Of a stretch of DNA of 64,000 bases, positions 47,978 to 57,670 are shown piece after piece. Origin of the DNA: Paracoccus sp. Z118 (lineage in GTDB: Bacteria; Pseudomonadota; Alphaproteobacteria; Rhodobacterales; Rhodobacteraceae); contig NZ_JAHQZU010000013.1 in the NCBI RefSeq assembly GCF_019061185.1, positions 1 through 64,000 of the forward strand. The letters are read 5' to 3'. Each line of letters opens with the position of its first letter. Positions within the stretch are counted from its first letter, which is position 1. The position numbers and the translations under genes are program-made. The notes under the pieces were generated by a model. That model was not told where the DNA came from. It saw nothing but the letters and a program-made list of their open reading frames with translations, and searched no databases.

Positions 47978-49698
47978 CCCCCCCCATGAGCCTTGGCCGG
48001 TTCGCCGTATTGTCGTTGCTGCTGTTCGTGCCCAGCCTCGTGCTGGCCGCCCCCGCGCTGGAGGGCGAGATCGTGCAGCAGGCGACCAACTGGACCGCGA
48101 TCACCATGTTCGCGGTGTTTGTCGTGATGACGCTGTTCATCACCAAATGGGCCGCCGGACGCACCAAGTCGGCGGCCGATTTCTACACGGCGGGCGGGGG
48201 CATCACCGGCTTCCAGAACGGCCTTGCCATCGCCGGTGACTACATGTCGGCGGCCTCGTTCCTGGGGATTTCGGCGGCGGTGATGACCAGCGGCTTCGAC
48301 GGGCTGATCTATTCGATCGGCTTCCTCGTGGGCTGGCCGATCCTCACCTTCCTGATGGCCGAACGGCTGCGCAACCTCGGCAAGTTCACCTTCGCCGACG
48401 TCGCCGCCTTCCGCTTCGAGCAGACGCCGGTGCGCGTCTTCGCCGCCTCCAGCACGCTGGTGGTGGTGGCCTTCTACCTGATCGCGCAGATGGTCGGGGC
48501 CGGGCAGCTGATCAAGCTGCTGTTCGGACTGGAATACTGGATCGCCGTGGTGATCGTCGGCGCGCTGATGATGATCTATGTCCTGTTCGGCGGCATGACG
48601 GCGACCACCTGGGTGCAGATCATCAAGGCCTGCCTGCTGCTGGGCGGCGCCTCGTTCATGGCGCTGATGGTGATGTGGCAGTTCGGCTTCAGCTTCGAGC
48701 GGCTGTTCGCCCGGTCGGTCGAGATCAAGGCCGAGATCGCCGGGGCGGCAGGCCAGCCACCGGACGAGGCGGCGGCGACGGGCCGATCCATCATGGGGCC
48801 GGGGAACTTCATCCACGATCCGGTCAGCGCGATTTCCTTCGGCATGGCGCTGATGTTCGGCACGGCGGGCCTTCCGCATATCCTGATGCGCTTCTTCACG
48901 GTGCCGAGCGCGAAAGAGGCGCGCAAGTCGGTGATGTGGGCGACGGTGTGGATCGGCTATTTCTACCTGCTGACCTTCATCATCGGCTTCGGCGCGATCA
49001 CCTTCGTGCTGACCAATCCCGGCTTCCTCGACCCCGAGGGCGGGCTGATCGGCGGCAACAACATGGCGGCCGTCCATCTGGCGAACGCGGTCGGCGGCAA
49101 CATCTTCCTGGGCTTCATGTCGGCGGTGGCCTTCGCGACCATCCTCGCGGTGGTGGCGGGGCTCACGCTGTCGGGCGCCTCGGCGGTGTCGCATGACCTT
49201 TACTCGACGGTCATCAAGAAGGGGCAGGCCGACAACGCCGCGGAACTGCGCGTGTCGAGGATCACCACGCTGGCGCTCGGCGTGGTGGCGATCATCCTCG
49301 GCATCGTGTTCGAGAAGCAGAACATCGCCTTCATGGTCTCGCTCGCCTTCGCGATCGCGGCCTCGGCGAACTTCCCGGTTCTGTTCCTGTCGCTGCTGTG
49401 GAAGGGGATGACCACCCGCGGGGCCGTCGTGGGCGGCTTCCTCGGGCTTGTCTCGTCGGTGCTGCTGACGATCCTCTCGCCCTCGGTGTGGGAGGCGACC
49501 TTCGGCAATCCCGCCGGCTCGGCGCTGTTCCCCTACACCTCGCCGGCCCTGTTCTCGATGACGCTCGCGTTCCTCGGGATCTGGCTGTTCTCGATCACCG
49601 ACAACAGCCGCCGAGCGCAGATCGACCGCGCCGGCTACAAGGCGCAGCAGGTCCGGTCCGAGACCGGCATCGGCGCCGCCGCCGCCTCGGCGCATTGA
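47974..49698 (+). CDS. actP: cation/acetate symporter, SSS family (ActP-like)
   Basis: 574 residues, about 13 helices after a signal-like N-terminus ending [12 protein letters not shown]-family landmarks: [32 protein letters not shown], the [13 protein letters not shown] region, [25 protein letters not shown], and [16 protein letters not shown]. It imports short-chain monocarboxylates such as acetate with sodium. A loop rich in charged residues around 245-270 ([17 protein letters not shown]) is larger than in E. coli ActP and resembles the longer subgroup found beside DUF294 genes. The downstream signalling genes may sense its activity. Confidence 0.88.
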   Translation: MTPPMSLGRFAVLSLLLFVPSLVLAAPALEGEIVQQATNWTAITMFAVFVVMTLFITKWAAGRTKSAADFYTAGGGITGFQNGLAIAGDYMSAASFLGISAAVMTSGFDGLIYSIGFLVGWPILTFLMAERLRNLGKFTFADVAAFRFEQTPVRVFAASSTLVVVAFYLIAQMVGAGQLIKLLFGLEYWIAVVIVGALMMIYVLFGGMTATTWVQIIKACLLLGGASFMALMVMWQFGFSFERLFARSVEIKAEIAGAAGQPPDEAAATGRSIMGPGNFIHDPVSAISFGMALMFGTAGLPHILMRFFTVPSAKEARKSVMWATVWIGYFYLLTFIIGFGAITFVLTNPGFLDPEGGLIGGNNMAAVHLANAVGGNIFLGFMSAVAFATILAVVAGLTLSGASAVSHDLYSTVIKKGQADNAAELRVSRITTLALGVVAIILGIVFEKQNIAFMVSLAFAIAASANFPVLFLSLLWKGMTTRGAVVGGFLGLVSSVLLTILSPSVWEATFGNPAGSALFPYTSPALFSMTLAFLGIWLFSITDNSRRAQIDRAGYKAQQVRSETGIGAAAASAH

Positions 49699-49751
49699 GC
49701 CGGGGCGCCGACCTGACCAAAGCGGCCGGGCCTTCGGGTCCGGCCGCAGAC

Positions 49752-51188
49752 ATGACCGGGCAGGGGGCCGATCACACCCGCCGCGAACTGCTGTCGCTGA
49801 TGGCGACCCCGGTGGGCGAGGCGTTCCTGCGCAAGCCCTTCTTCGTGGACGGCGGCACGGATCTGGTGACGCTCTGCCGCGACCTCTCCGAACGCGGCCT
49901 GACCGAGGCGCTGGTGCGCGACGGCGGCCGCATCGGCATCTTCACCACCACCGACCTGCGCGACGCCCTGCTGCGTCCGGTTCCGCCCGCCGAACTGCCG
50001 GTGCGCGAGGTCACCACCTTCCAGACCGTGTCGGTTTCCACGGGCGACGATCTTTACGACGCGATGATCCTGATGCTGCGCCACCGCGTCCGCCGGCTGG
50101 TGGTGCGCGAGGGGGACGAGGTCGTCGGTGTGCTGACCCAGCTCGACCTGATGGGGTTCGTCGCCAACCATTCTCAGCTCATCGCGCTGCAGGCGGCGCA
50201 GGCGACCGATCTTGCCGAGCTGAAGGCGGCGGCGGGGCAGATCAACGACCTGATCCGCGCCCTGCACGAGGACGGCGTCCGGGTCGAGGTCATCACCGGG
50301 CTGGTGGGCGAATTGAACCGGCGGGTTTTCCAGCGGCTGTGGGCACTGCTCGCGCCCGAGCCGCTGCGCGAGAACAGCTGCCTGATCGTCATGGGCAGCG
50401 AGGGGCGGGGCGAGCAGATCATCAAGACCGATCAGGATAACGGCCTGATCCTGCGCGACGGCTTCCCGGCGGATGGGGTCGCGGAGGTCGCCGACGCCTT
50501 CACCGCCGCGCTGGTGGAGTTCGGCTATCCCCTCTGCCCCGGCGGCATCATGATGAGCCGACCGCTGTGGCGGCAGCCGGTCTCGGGCTTCCGCCGGACG
50601 CTGGCGGGGTGGATCTATGGCGACGATCCCGAGGGGCCGATGAACCTGGCGATCTTCCTCGACGCGGCGCCGGTGGCGGGGGATGCGAGCCTGCTGGCCG
50701 AGGTGCGCGGCCATGTCGATGAGCTGCTGTCCAGGGGCGACGCCTTCCACGCCCGCTTCGCCAGCACCGTGCGCAGCTTCGGTCAGGACGGAAGCTGGTG
50801 GTCGCGCCTGCCGGGCCTCGGCGGGCGGGCGGAGGCCGAGGTGGACCTCAAGAAGCTGGGCATCTTTCCCATCGTTCAGGGGGTGCGGGCGCTGGCGCTG
50901 CAATACCGCGTGCCGGAGCTGAACACCGCGGAGCGGCTGCGGAAACTGGCGGCGGCCCGGCGGATCGAGGAGGATCTGGCCCGCGACCTGACCGACGCGC
51001 TGCGGTTCCTGATCGGGCTGAAGCTGTCCGGCAACCTGCGCCAGATGGCCGAGGGGCGCACCGCGGATAACCTGATCCGGCTGGGCGAGCTTGGCACGCT
51101 GGACCGGCAGGCGCTGAAGGATTCGCTCGCCATCGTCCGCCGCTTCAAGCAATGGCTGGCGCGGCATTACCGGCTGGACACGCTGTGA
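49752..51188 (+). CDS. CBS-pair protein with DUF294 nucleotidyltransferase-like domain
   Basis: 478 residues. Two CBS motifs span about 25-140. A DUF294 domain follows with the nucleotidyltransferase-like motif GSEGRGEQIIKTDQDNGLIL at 215-234 (Gly215, Ser216, Asp227, Asp229), then a DUF294 C-terminal helical domain (about 320-470). GlnD-like chemistry, transfer of a nucleotide to a protein, is suggested by the motif but not shown. CBS pairs usually bind adenosine nucleotides. ATG 49752 lies 53 bases after the symporter; there is no clear ribosome site, and a TTG at 49695 is possible. Its stop overlaps the next gene's GTG. Confidence 0.83.
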   Translation: MTGQGADHTRRELLSLMATPVGEAFLRKPFFVDGGTDLVTLCRDLSERGLTEALVRDGGRIGIFTTTDLRDALLRPVPPAELPVREVTTFQTVSVSTGDDLYDAMILMLRHRVRRLVVREGDEVVGVLTQLDLMGFVANHSQLIALQAAQATDLAELKAAAGQINDLIRALHEDGVRVEVITGLVGELNRRVFQRLWALLAPEPLRENSCLIVMGSEGRGEQIIKTDQDNGLILRDGFPADGVAEVADAFTAALVEFGYPLCPGGIMMSRPLWRQPVSGFRRTLAGWIYGDDPEGPMNLAIFLDAAPVAGDASLLAEVRGHVDELLSRGDAFHARFASTVRSFGQDGSWWSRLPGLGGRAEAEVDLKKLGIFPIVQGVRALALQYRVPELNTAERLRKLAAARRIEEDLARDLTDALRFLIGLKLSGNLRQMAEGRTADNLIRLGELGTLDRQALKDSLAIVRRFKQWLARHYRLDTL

Positions 51189-51433
51189 ACCGGCACCCCG
51201 ATGGCGGCGGACCCCGGCGCGGCCCGCTGCTGGCGCTTTTCTGCGCGGCGCTGGTGCTGTTCAACTTCCCCATGCTGACGGTCTTCGACCGGGACGCCAC
51301 GGTCTTCGGGCTGCCGCTGCTGGGGGTCGCGCTGTTCGCGATCTGGGCCGGGCTGATCGGGCTGCTCGCCTGGATCAGCGAGCGCCGCCCCGAGCGCCGC
51401 AGCGGGCGAAGACACCGCAAAGACCTGTCCTGA
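51185..51433 (+). CDS. small two-helix membrane protein
   Basis: 82 residues. The GTG start at 51185 overlaps the DUF294 stop (GTGA), a coupling that supports it as real. Two hydrophobic helices (about 12-30, LLALFCAALVLFNFPML, and 38-60, GLPLLGVALFAIWAGLIGLLAWI) are joined by a short loop with an FDRD motif. The C-terminus is strongly basic. Small proteins of this shape often stand before SSS-type sensor kinases or symporters. I have no firm family name for it. A role in assembly of the downstream kinase is a guess. Confidence 0.7.
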   Translation: MNRHPDGGGPRRGPLLALFCAALVLFNFPMLTVFDRDATVFGLPLLGVALFAIWAGLIGLLAWISERRPERRSGRRHRKDLS

Positions 51434-51452
51434 ACGCCGAGGGGTCCGAGCC

Positions 51453-54230
51453 ATGGTCGCAGCGCCCGTCGTCCTCGCCATCTCGCTCGGCTATCTGCTG
51501 CTGCTGTTCGCGGTCGCGGCGCATGGCGACCGGCGCGGGGCGCAGGGCCGGTCGGTCATCGGCAACCCGTGGGTCTATGCGCTGTCATGGGCTGTCTATT
51601 CCAGCGCCTGGACCTATTTCGGCAGCGTCGGCAGGGCGGCGGCGGGCGGGATCTGGTTCCTGCCGGTCTATCTCGGCCCGATGCTGGCGATGCTGCTGGC
51701 GTGGATCGTGCTGCGCAAGATGGTCCGCATCGCCCAGACCTACCGCATCACCTCGATCGCCGACTTCATCGCCAGCCGCTACGGCAAGAGCCCGCTGCTG
51801 GCCGCCGCCGTCACCCTCATCACCGTGGTCGGCATCCTTCCCTATATCGCGTTGCAGGTGAAGGCGGTGTCGGCGGGTTACGACCTGCTGGTCCACGGCG
51901 CGGATCAGCCCGCCCCGCCGAGGGCGACGTGGTGGCAGAACGGGACCCTTGCCGTGACGCTGGCGCTGGCGGCCTTCACCATCGTCTTCGGCACCCGCCA
52001 TCTCGACAGCGCCGAGCGGCACGAGGGCATGGTCGCCGCCATCGCCTTCGAATCGCTGGTCAAGCTGGGCGCGTTCCTCGCCGTGGGGGTGTTCGTCACA
52101 TGGGGCATGTTCGACGGCCCCGCCGACATCTGGGCGCGGGCGCAGGCCTTCCCCGAATTGCAGTCGCTGCTGCGGCTCGGCGGCGGCGAGGGGGCGGGCG
52201 CGTTCGGCCACACGCAGTGGTTCGCGATGACCATCCTGTCGATGTTCTCGGTCCTGCTGCTGCCGCGCCAGTTCCAGATGATGGTGGTGGAATGCGTGGA
52301 CGAGCGTCACATCCGCCGCGCGGCGTGGGTGTTTTCGGCCTATCTGCTGCTCATCAACATCTTCGTGCTGCCGCTGGCGATCGGCGGGCTGGTCCATTTC
52401 GGCCCCGGCGGCGGCATGGACCCCGAAACCTTCGTGCTGTCGCTGCCGATGGCCGAGGGCGCGACCGCGCTGGCGCTGGTGGCCTATATCGGCGGCATGT
52501 CGGCCGCGACCGGCATGCTGATCGTCGAGACGGTCGCCGTCTCGACCATGGTCTGCAACGATCTGGTGATGCCCACGCTGCTGCGCCTGCCCGGCTTCGG
52601 GGCGCGGGCGGGGGGCGACGTGACGCGGCTGCTGCTGAACATCCGCCGCGCCGCGATCGTCGCCGTGCTGCTGCTGGGCTACGCCTATTACCGCATCGCC
52701 GGGGATGCCTATGCGCTGGTGTCCATCGGCCTCATCAGCTTTGCCGCCGTGACGCAGTTCGCGCCCGCGCTGCTGGGCGGCATCTACTGGCGCGGGGGCA
52801 CCGCCGCCGGGGCGCTCGCGGGGCTGCTGGGGGGCTTTGCCGTCTGGGCCTATACGCTGATGCTGCCGTCGATGGCGAAGTCCGGCTGGCTGCCGGCGGG
52901 TTTTCTGGACGGTCCCTTCCCGCTGCTCGCGCCCGAGGCGCTGCTGGGGATGACCGGCCTCGACAATCTCACCCATTCCCTGTTCTGGAGCCTGCTGGTC
53001 AATGTCGGCCTCTATGTCGGCCTGTCGCTTTCGCGCGCGCCCTCGGCCCGCGAGGCGACGCAGGCGCTGCTGTTCGTGGACGTGTTCGAGCGCGGCGGCG
53101 GGGCGGCGGAGCCCGCGCCGATCTTCTGGCGCGGCCGGGCGCGGCTGGAGGATCTGGTGGGGCTGGCGACCCGCCTGCTGGGTCCGCTGCGGGCGCAGCA
53201 ACTGTTTCAGGAACACGCCGCGGAAACCGGCGCGGCCAGCGTGGAGGCGATCACCGCCGACGCCCGGCTGGTGGACCGGGTGGAGCGTCAGCTTGCCGGC
53301 GCGGTCGGCAGCGCCTCGGCCCGCGTCCTCGTCGCCTCGGTCGTGCAGGAGGAGCCGCTGGGCATCGCCGACGTGATCGAGATCCTCGACGAAGCCTCGC
53401 AGCTGCGCGTCTATGCCCGCGCGCTGGAGGAGAAGTCGCTGTCGCTGGAGGCGGCGACCGCCGAGCTGCGCGCCGCCAACGAGGCGCTGAAAAGCCTCGA
53501 CCACATGAAGGACGACTTCATGTCCTCGGTCACGCACGAGCTTCGCACGCCCCTGACCTCGATCCGGGCGCTGACCGAACTGATGCTGGACACGCCCGAC
53601 ATGGAGGAGGCGCAGCGCGAGGAGTTCCTGCGGATCGTCGTGGGCGAAAGCGAGCGGCTGAGCCGGCTGGTCAACCAGGTCCTCGACATGGCGAAGATGG
53701 AATCGGGTCACGCGGAATGGCGCATCGCCGATGTGGACATGCGCGCGCTGGTGTCGGACGCCGTTCGCCTGACCGCCGGGATGTTCGACGAGCGCGGGGC
53801 GCAGGTGCTCATGGACCTGCCCGCGACGGTGCCGGTGATCCGGGCCGATCCCGACCGGCTGACGCAGGTGCTGCTGAACCTGCTGACCAACGCCGCCAAG
53901 TTCGTCCCGCAGGAGGGCGGGCGGGCCGAGGTGGTCCTGCGCGCCGGGACGGGCGATCTGGCGGTGATGGTCCGCGACAACGGCCCCGGCATCCCGCCGG
54001 ATCAGCGGGCGGCGGTGTTCGAACGCTTCCGCCAGGTCGGCGACGCCGCCACGCGCCCGCCCGGCACCGGCCTCGGGCTTCCGATCAGCCGCCGGATCGT
54101 GGAGCATTTCGGCGGAGAGATGTGGGTTGAAACGGCACCGGGGGGCGGCGCATGCTTCGCTTTCCGGCTGCCGCTCGACCCGGAGGAGGGGGCCGGAGGA
54201 GGGGGAAAGAGATGGGCATCAAGGTGCTGA
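51453..54230 (+). CDS. SSS-transporter-fused sensor histidine kinase (CrbS-like)
   Basis: 925 residues. About 1-540 is a solute:sodium symporter-like membrane domain of 12-13 helices (SWAVYSSAWTYFGSVGRAAAGG; LPRQFQMMVVE; AYIGGMSAATGMLIVETVAVSTMVCNDL). Then come a linker and coiled coil (about 640-685) and a HisKA domain with His695 in SSVTHELRTPLTS. The HATPase contains NLLTNAAKF, DNGPGI and GTGLGLPIS. No PAS domain is evident. CrbS-type kinases monitor transport of acetate or a related solute. The gene overlaps the response regulator by 19 bases. Confidence 0.87.
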   Translation: MVAAPVVLAISLGYLLLLFAVAAHGDRRGAQGRSVIGNPWVYALSWAVYSSAWTYFGSVGRAAAGGIWFLPVYLGPMLAMLLAWIVLRKMVRIAQTYRITSIADFIASRYGKSPLLAAAVTLITVVGILPYIALQVKAVSAGYDLLVHGADQPAPPRATWWQNGTLAVTLALAAFTIVFGTRHLDSAERHEGMVAAIAFESLVKLGAFLAVGVFVTWGMFDGPADIWARAQAFPELQSLLRLGGGEGAGAFGHTQWFAMTILSMFSVLLLPRQFQMMVVECVDERHIRRAAWVFSAYLLLINIFVLPLAIGGLVHFGPGGGMDPETFVLSLPMAEGATALALVAYIGGMSAATGMLIVETVAVSTMVCNDLVMPTLLRLPGFGARAGGDVTRLLLNIRRAAIVAVLLLGYAYYRIAGDAYALVSIGLISFAAVTQFAPALLGGIYWRGGTAAGALAGLLGGFAVWAYTLMLPSMAKSGWLPAGFLDGPFPLLAPEALLGMTGLDNLTHSLFWSLLVNVGLYVGLSLSRAPSAREATQALLFVDVFERGGGAAEPAPIFWRGRARLEDLVGLATRLLGPLRAQQLFQEHAAETGAASVEAITADARLVDRVERQLAGAVGSASARVLVASVVQEEPLGIADVIEILDEASQLRVYARALEEKSLSLEAATAELRAANEALKSLDHMKDDFMSSVTHELRTPLTSIRALTELMLDTPDMEEAQREEFLRIVVGESERLSRLVNQVLDMAKMESGHAEWRIADVDMRALVSDAVRLTAGMFDERGAQVLMDLPATVPVIRADPDRLTQVLLNLLTNAAKFVPQEGGRAEVVLRAGTGDLAVMVRDNGPGIPPDQRAAVFERFRQVGDAATRPPGTGLGLPISRRIVEHFGGEMWVETAPGGGACFAFRLPLDPEEGAGGGGKRWASRC

Positions 54231-54577
54231 TCGCCGATGACGAGCCCAATATCGTGGTCTCGCTGGAGTTCATGCTGAAGCGCGAGGGCTACGAGGTGAT
54301 CGTGGCCCGCGACGGCAACGAGGCGCTGGAGGCGATCCGGCGCGAGCGGCCGAACCTCGTGCTGCTGGACGGGATGATGCCCGGCCTGTCAGGTTTCGGC
54401 GTGTGCGAGGCGGTGCGCGCCGACCTCTCGCTCGGCGGGACGCGCATCCTGATGCTGACCGCCAAGGGGCGCGAGGCGGACGTGGCGCGGGGCGTCGGGG
54501 CGGGGGCGGATGCCTATGTCATCAAGCCGTTCTCGACCCGCGATCTGATGCAGCAGGTCCGGGACATGCTCGCGTGA
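54212..54577 (+). CDS. single-domain response regulator (receiver only)
   Basis: 121 residues that make one CheY-like receiver: acidic pair Asp9/Asp10 (IADDEPN), phospho-acceptor Asp53 (LVLLDGMMPG), Thr in MLTAKG and Lys in VIKPFS. There is no DNA-binding output domain, unlike CrbR, which has a LuxR-type one. ATG 54212 has GGAGG upstream inside the kinase gene. Its stop overlaps the GTG start of the pseudokinase-exonuclease. The output is therefore probably by protein contact, with that neighbour as the obvious partner. Confidence 0.88.
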   Translation: MGIKVLIADDEPNIVVSLEFMLKREGYEVIVARDGNEALEAIRRERPNLVLLDGMMPGLSGFGVCEAVRADLSLGGTRILMLTAKGREADVARGVGAGADAYVIKPFSTRDLMQQVRDMLA

Positions 54578-56736
54578 AGCCGGACCGGCGGCTTCTGGTC
54601 GCCGTGCTGGCGCCCGGCCTCGCGCTGGCGCTGTGGCTGGGGCTGGGCGTCCTGCTGCTGGGCGCCACGCTCGGGCCTGCGCAGCGGGCGGCGGTGAGGC
54701 AGGCCATCGGCCCGCTGCTGCCCTCGCACGGGGTGCTGGCGGTGGGCTGGTGGTTGGCCGGGGCGGCACTGGCCGCATGGGCGGCGCACCGCCTTTACCG
54801 CGCCAACGTGGTCGCCCCGGCGCGGCTCGCGAATGCCGCGCGGGTGCTGGCCGGGGATGCTTCGGCGCCCGAGCTTCCCGTTCAGGGCGGCAGCGCCATG
54901 CGCGGCATCGCCAGCGCGGTCAACAGCCTCGCCGCGCAGCGCGGGACTCTGACGGCCGAGATGGCCCGGCTGGTGGACGAGGCGAGCCGCAGCGTGGCCG
55001 AGCAGCGCGACCAGCTTGCCGCGCTGATGAGCGAGCTGGATCACGCGGTGGTGGTCTGCAATCCCGACGGGCGCATCCTGCTTTACAACGGGCGGATGCG
55101 GGATCTGTCGCGGCGGCTGTCGCCCCACGGCGCGGAGGTGATCGGCCTTGGCCGCTCGATCCACGCCCTGATCGACCGCGCCCCCATCGACCACGCGCTG
55201 GAAACGGTGGAACGCCGCATCGCCCGCGGGGGCGATCCTTCGGCCGCCGCCGCCAAGTTCGTCACCGCGACCGAGGCGGGGCATCTGCTGCAGGTCAGCC
55301 TCGCGCCGGTGCGCCCGGCGGCTGCGGAGGGTGCCGCCGCCGTGACGGGCTTCGTCCTTCTGGCCGACGACATCACCGGCGAACAGGCGGCGCGGGCGCG
55401 GCGCGACGCCGAGCTTCTGCGGCTGACCGAAAGCACCCGCGCCTCGGTCGCGAGCCTTCAGGCAGCGCTGGAGATGCTCGACCTGCCCGACCTCGGCCTC
55501 GAGGACCGCGAGCGGTTCCTGTCCGTGCTGCGGGACGAGGTGGCGGCGATGGGCGCCCGGCTGGACGATCTGGCGGAGAGTTCGCTGCTGGACGTGATGA
55601 CCCGCTGGCCCTTGCAGGAGATGCTGGGCGCCGATCTCACCGCCGCCGCGCAGCGCCGGATCGTGGCCGCGACGGGTCAGCCGGTCGCCGCGCATGATGC
55701 CGCGGGCGAGTTGTGGCTGAACGTGGACAGCTTCGGCCTGATCCAGGCGCTGACCTTCCTTGCGTTGCGGGTGGCGGCGGTGCATCCCGAACCGCGGATG
55801 TGGCTGCGGCTGGCGCAGGCGGGCGGCACCCGCGCCAATCTGGACCTCGGCTGGCACGCCCCGGAAGGCGCCCGCCTGCCCGCGACCCTCGCCGGGGTGC
55901 AGAGCGAGCCGATCGACCTCGACGGCACGACCACCCCCGTCTCGGTGCGGGACATGGCCGAGCGGCACGGCGGCGAGGTCTGGCTGGAGCGCGACCGGAA
56001 AAGCGGCCAGCCGTTCTTCCGCTTCCTGTTGCCGCTCGCCGCATCCGAGGCCGCAGCGCCCGCCGCCGCCTGGCCCAGCCGGCCCGAGTTCTACGACTTC
56101 GACCTGTTCGCCGCCGGCGCGGGCGGGGCGCTGGACGAACAGCCGCTGTCGGCCGTCCCCTGCACGGTGTTCGACACCGAGACGACCGGCCTCGACCCCG
56201 GCGGCGGCGACGAGATCATCCAGATCGGCGCGGTGCGGATCGTCAACGGGCGCATCCTGCGCAGCGAATGCATCGACCAGCTGATCGACCCCGGACGCAG
56301 CATCCCCGAGGCCGGCATCCCGATCCACGGCATCCACCCGCACATGGTGCGCGGCAAGCCCACCATCGCCGAGGCGCTGCCCGCCTTCCACGCCTTTACC
56401 GAGGGCAGCGTGCTGGTCGGCCACAACGTCGCCTTCGACATGCGCTTCCTGAAGCTGAAGGAGGCGCGGACCGGCCTGCGCTTCGACCAGCCGCTGCTGG
56501 ACACGCTGCTGCTGTCCAGCATCGTCCACCCCGACGAGGCGAGCCACGGCCTCGACGCCATCGCGGAACGGCTGGGGGTGGAGGTGTCGGGGCGGCACAC
56601 CGCGCTCGGCGATGCGGTGGCGACGGCCGAGCTGTTCGTGCGGCTGATCCCGCTGCTGGCGCAGCAGGGCATCGTGACCTTGGGGCAGGCCCGCGCCGCC
56701 TCCAGCACCTCGCAGTTTGCGCGGCTGGAATATTAG
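54574..56736 (+). CDS. membrane pseudokinase fused to a DnaQ-type 3'-5' exonuclease
   Basis: 720 residues from GTG 54574, which overlaps the regulator stop (GTGA). Two helices (about 8-30 and 48-67) are followed by a HAMP-like and PAS-like region (about 85-265; ELDHAVVVCNPDGRILLYNG). A DHp-like helix pair (278-345) has Glu286 where the phospho-acceptor His would be. A degraded ATPase domain (about 370-505) lacks a clear N-box and the G boxes but keeps ERHGGEVWLERD. The DEDDh exonuclease runs from about 528 to 720 with Asp534, Glu536, Asp622, His675 and Asp680 all present. Automatic annotation as DNA polymerase III epsilon would hide the sensor half. Confidence 0.82.
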   Translation: MKPDRRLLVAVLAPGLALALWLGLGVLLLGATLGPAQRAAVRQAIGPLLPSHGVLAVGWWLAGAALAAWAAHRLYRANVVAPARLANAARVLAGDASAPELPVQGGSAMRGIASAVNSLAAQRGTLTAEMARLVDEASRSVAEQRDQLAALMSELDHAVVVCNPDGRILLYNGRMRDLSRRLSPHGAEVIGLGRSIHALIDRAPIDHALETVERRIARGGDPSAAAAKFVTATEAGHLLQVSLAPVRPAAAEGAAAVTGFVLLADDITGEQAARARRDAELLRLTESTRASVASLQAALEMLDLPDLGLEDRERFLSVLRDEVAAMGARLDDLAESSLLDVMTRWPLQEMLGADLTAAAQRRIVAATGQPVAAHDAAGELWLNVDSFGLIQALTFLALRVAAVHPEPRMWLRLAQAGGTRANLDLGWHAPEGARLPATLAGVQSEPIDLDGTTTPVSVRDMAERHGGEVWLERDRKSGQPFFRFLLPLAASEAAAPAAAWPSRPEFYDFDLFAAGAGGALDEQPLSAVPCTVFDTETTGLDPGGGDEIIQIGAVRIVNGRILRSECIDQLIDPGRSIPEAGIPIHGIHPHMVRGKPTIAEALPAFHAFTEGSVLVGHNVAFDMRFLKLKEARTGLRFDQPLLDTLLLSSIVHPDEASHGLDAIAERLGVEVSGRHTALGDAVATAELFVRLIPLLAQQGIVTLGQARAASSTSQFARLEY

Positions 56737-56800
56737 CGGCGCAGGGGGGCTTTTCGCCGTTGCTGCGGAGGCGGGGCAGATTGGTGCGGCGGACGCCTCT

Positions 56801-57670
56801 CTACTCCGCCATGTGGCCGGCTCTGGCGGGAATGCCGACATTGTCGATGAGCCGTGTCTCGCCCAGCCACACCGCCGCCAGCAGACGCGCGGGTTGATCC
56901 GGCGCGACCACAGGCGCAAGATCGTCCTCGGCGCGGAATTCGAGATACTCGACCTCGCGGAAACCGGCCGCGAGGATGGCGTCCCGCCCCGCTGCCAGCA
57001 GGGGGCCGGGCGCGGCTCCGGCCGAAAGCTCCCGCGCCGCGCGGAACAGGACTTCGGCGAGCTTCGGCGCGATCGCCCGCTCGGCGGCCGACAGGCGCAG
57101 GTTGCGCGAGGACAGGGCGAGGCCGTCCGCCTCGCGCACGGTTTCACAGCCGACGATCCGGGTGGGAATGTCGAGATCGCGCACCAGCCTGCGGACGACC
57201 TGAAGCTGCTGGAAATCCTTCTCGCCGAAGAACGCCAGATCGGCCCCGGTCTGCAGGAACAGCTTGGTGACGACGGTGGCAACGCCGTCGAAATGGCCGG
57301 GGCGGTGGGCGTCGCAGAGCCCTTGCGTCTGTCCCTGCACCGAAACGGTCGTGGCGAAACCCGGCGGATACATGGCCTCGGGCGTCGGCGCATAAAGAAG
57401 ATGCGCGGCGACGGCGCCCAGCTTGGCCGCATCCTCGCGTTCGGTGCGCGGATAGGCGGCAAGGTCGGCGGCGCTGTTGAACTGCCGGGGGTTCACGAAC
57501 AGCGTCACGATCACGCGGTCGGCCCGCGCAAGCGCGGCGCGGACGAGGCTCAGATGCCCGTCGTGCAGCGCGCCCATCGTGGGCACGACGGCGACGGTCG
57601 CCCCCTCGGCGCGCCATCCGGCGACGGCGGCGCGCAGATCGGCGACCGTGTGGACGATCGGAACGCTCAT
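56801..57670 (-). CDS. panC: pantothenate synthetase
   Basis: 289 residues. The nucleotidyl-transfer motif [10 protein letters not shown] is at 30-39 (HxGH at 36-39). [11 protein letters not shown], the [14 protein letters not shown] segment and FGEKDFQQL are canonical, as is the KMSKS-like LSSRN. It joins pantoate and beta-alanine using ATP, in coenzyme A synthesis. The start overlaps the panB stop by four bases. It converges on the pseudokinase-exonuclease gene with 64 bases between. Confidence 0.96.
   Translation of the reverse strand: MSVPIVHTVADLRAAVAGWRAEGATVAVVPTMGALHDGHLSLVRAALARADRVIVTLFVNPRQFNSAADLAAYPRTEREDAAKLGAVAAHLLYAPTPEAMYPPGFATTVSVQGQTQGLCDAHRPGHFDGVATVVTKLFLQTGADLAFFGEKDFQQLQVVRRLVRDLDIPTRIVGCETVREADGLALSSRNLRLSAAERAIAPKLAEVLFRAARELSAGAAPGPLLAAGRDAILAAGFREVEYLEFRAEDDLAPVVAPDQPARLLAAVWLGETRLIDNVGIPARAGHMAE

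Noticed and set aside
51585..54107. 840-codon open frame on minus opposite the SSS-kinase
   Set aside because: Kinase motifs are on plus; the antisense translation has no domain and is extremely His/Gln/Arg-rich.
54514..57462. Very long open frame (982 codons) on minus across the pseudokinase-exonuclease gene and panC
   Set aside because: Antisense to conserved genes, low-complexity composition rich in His, Arg, Gln and Gly; a typical GC-rich shadow.
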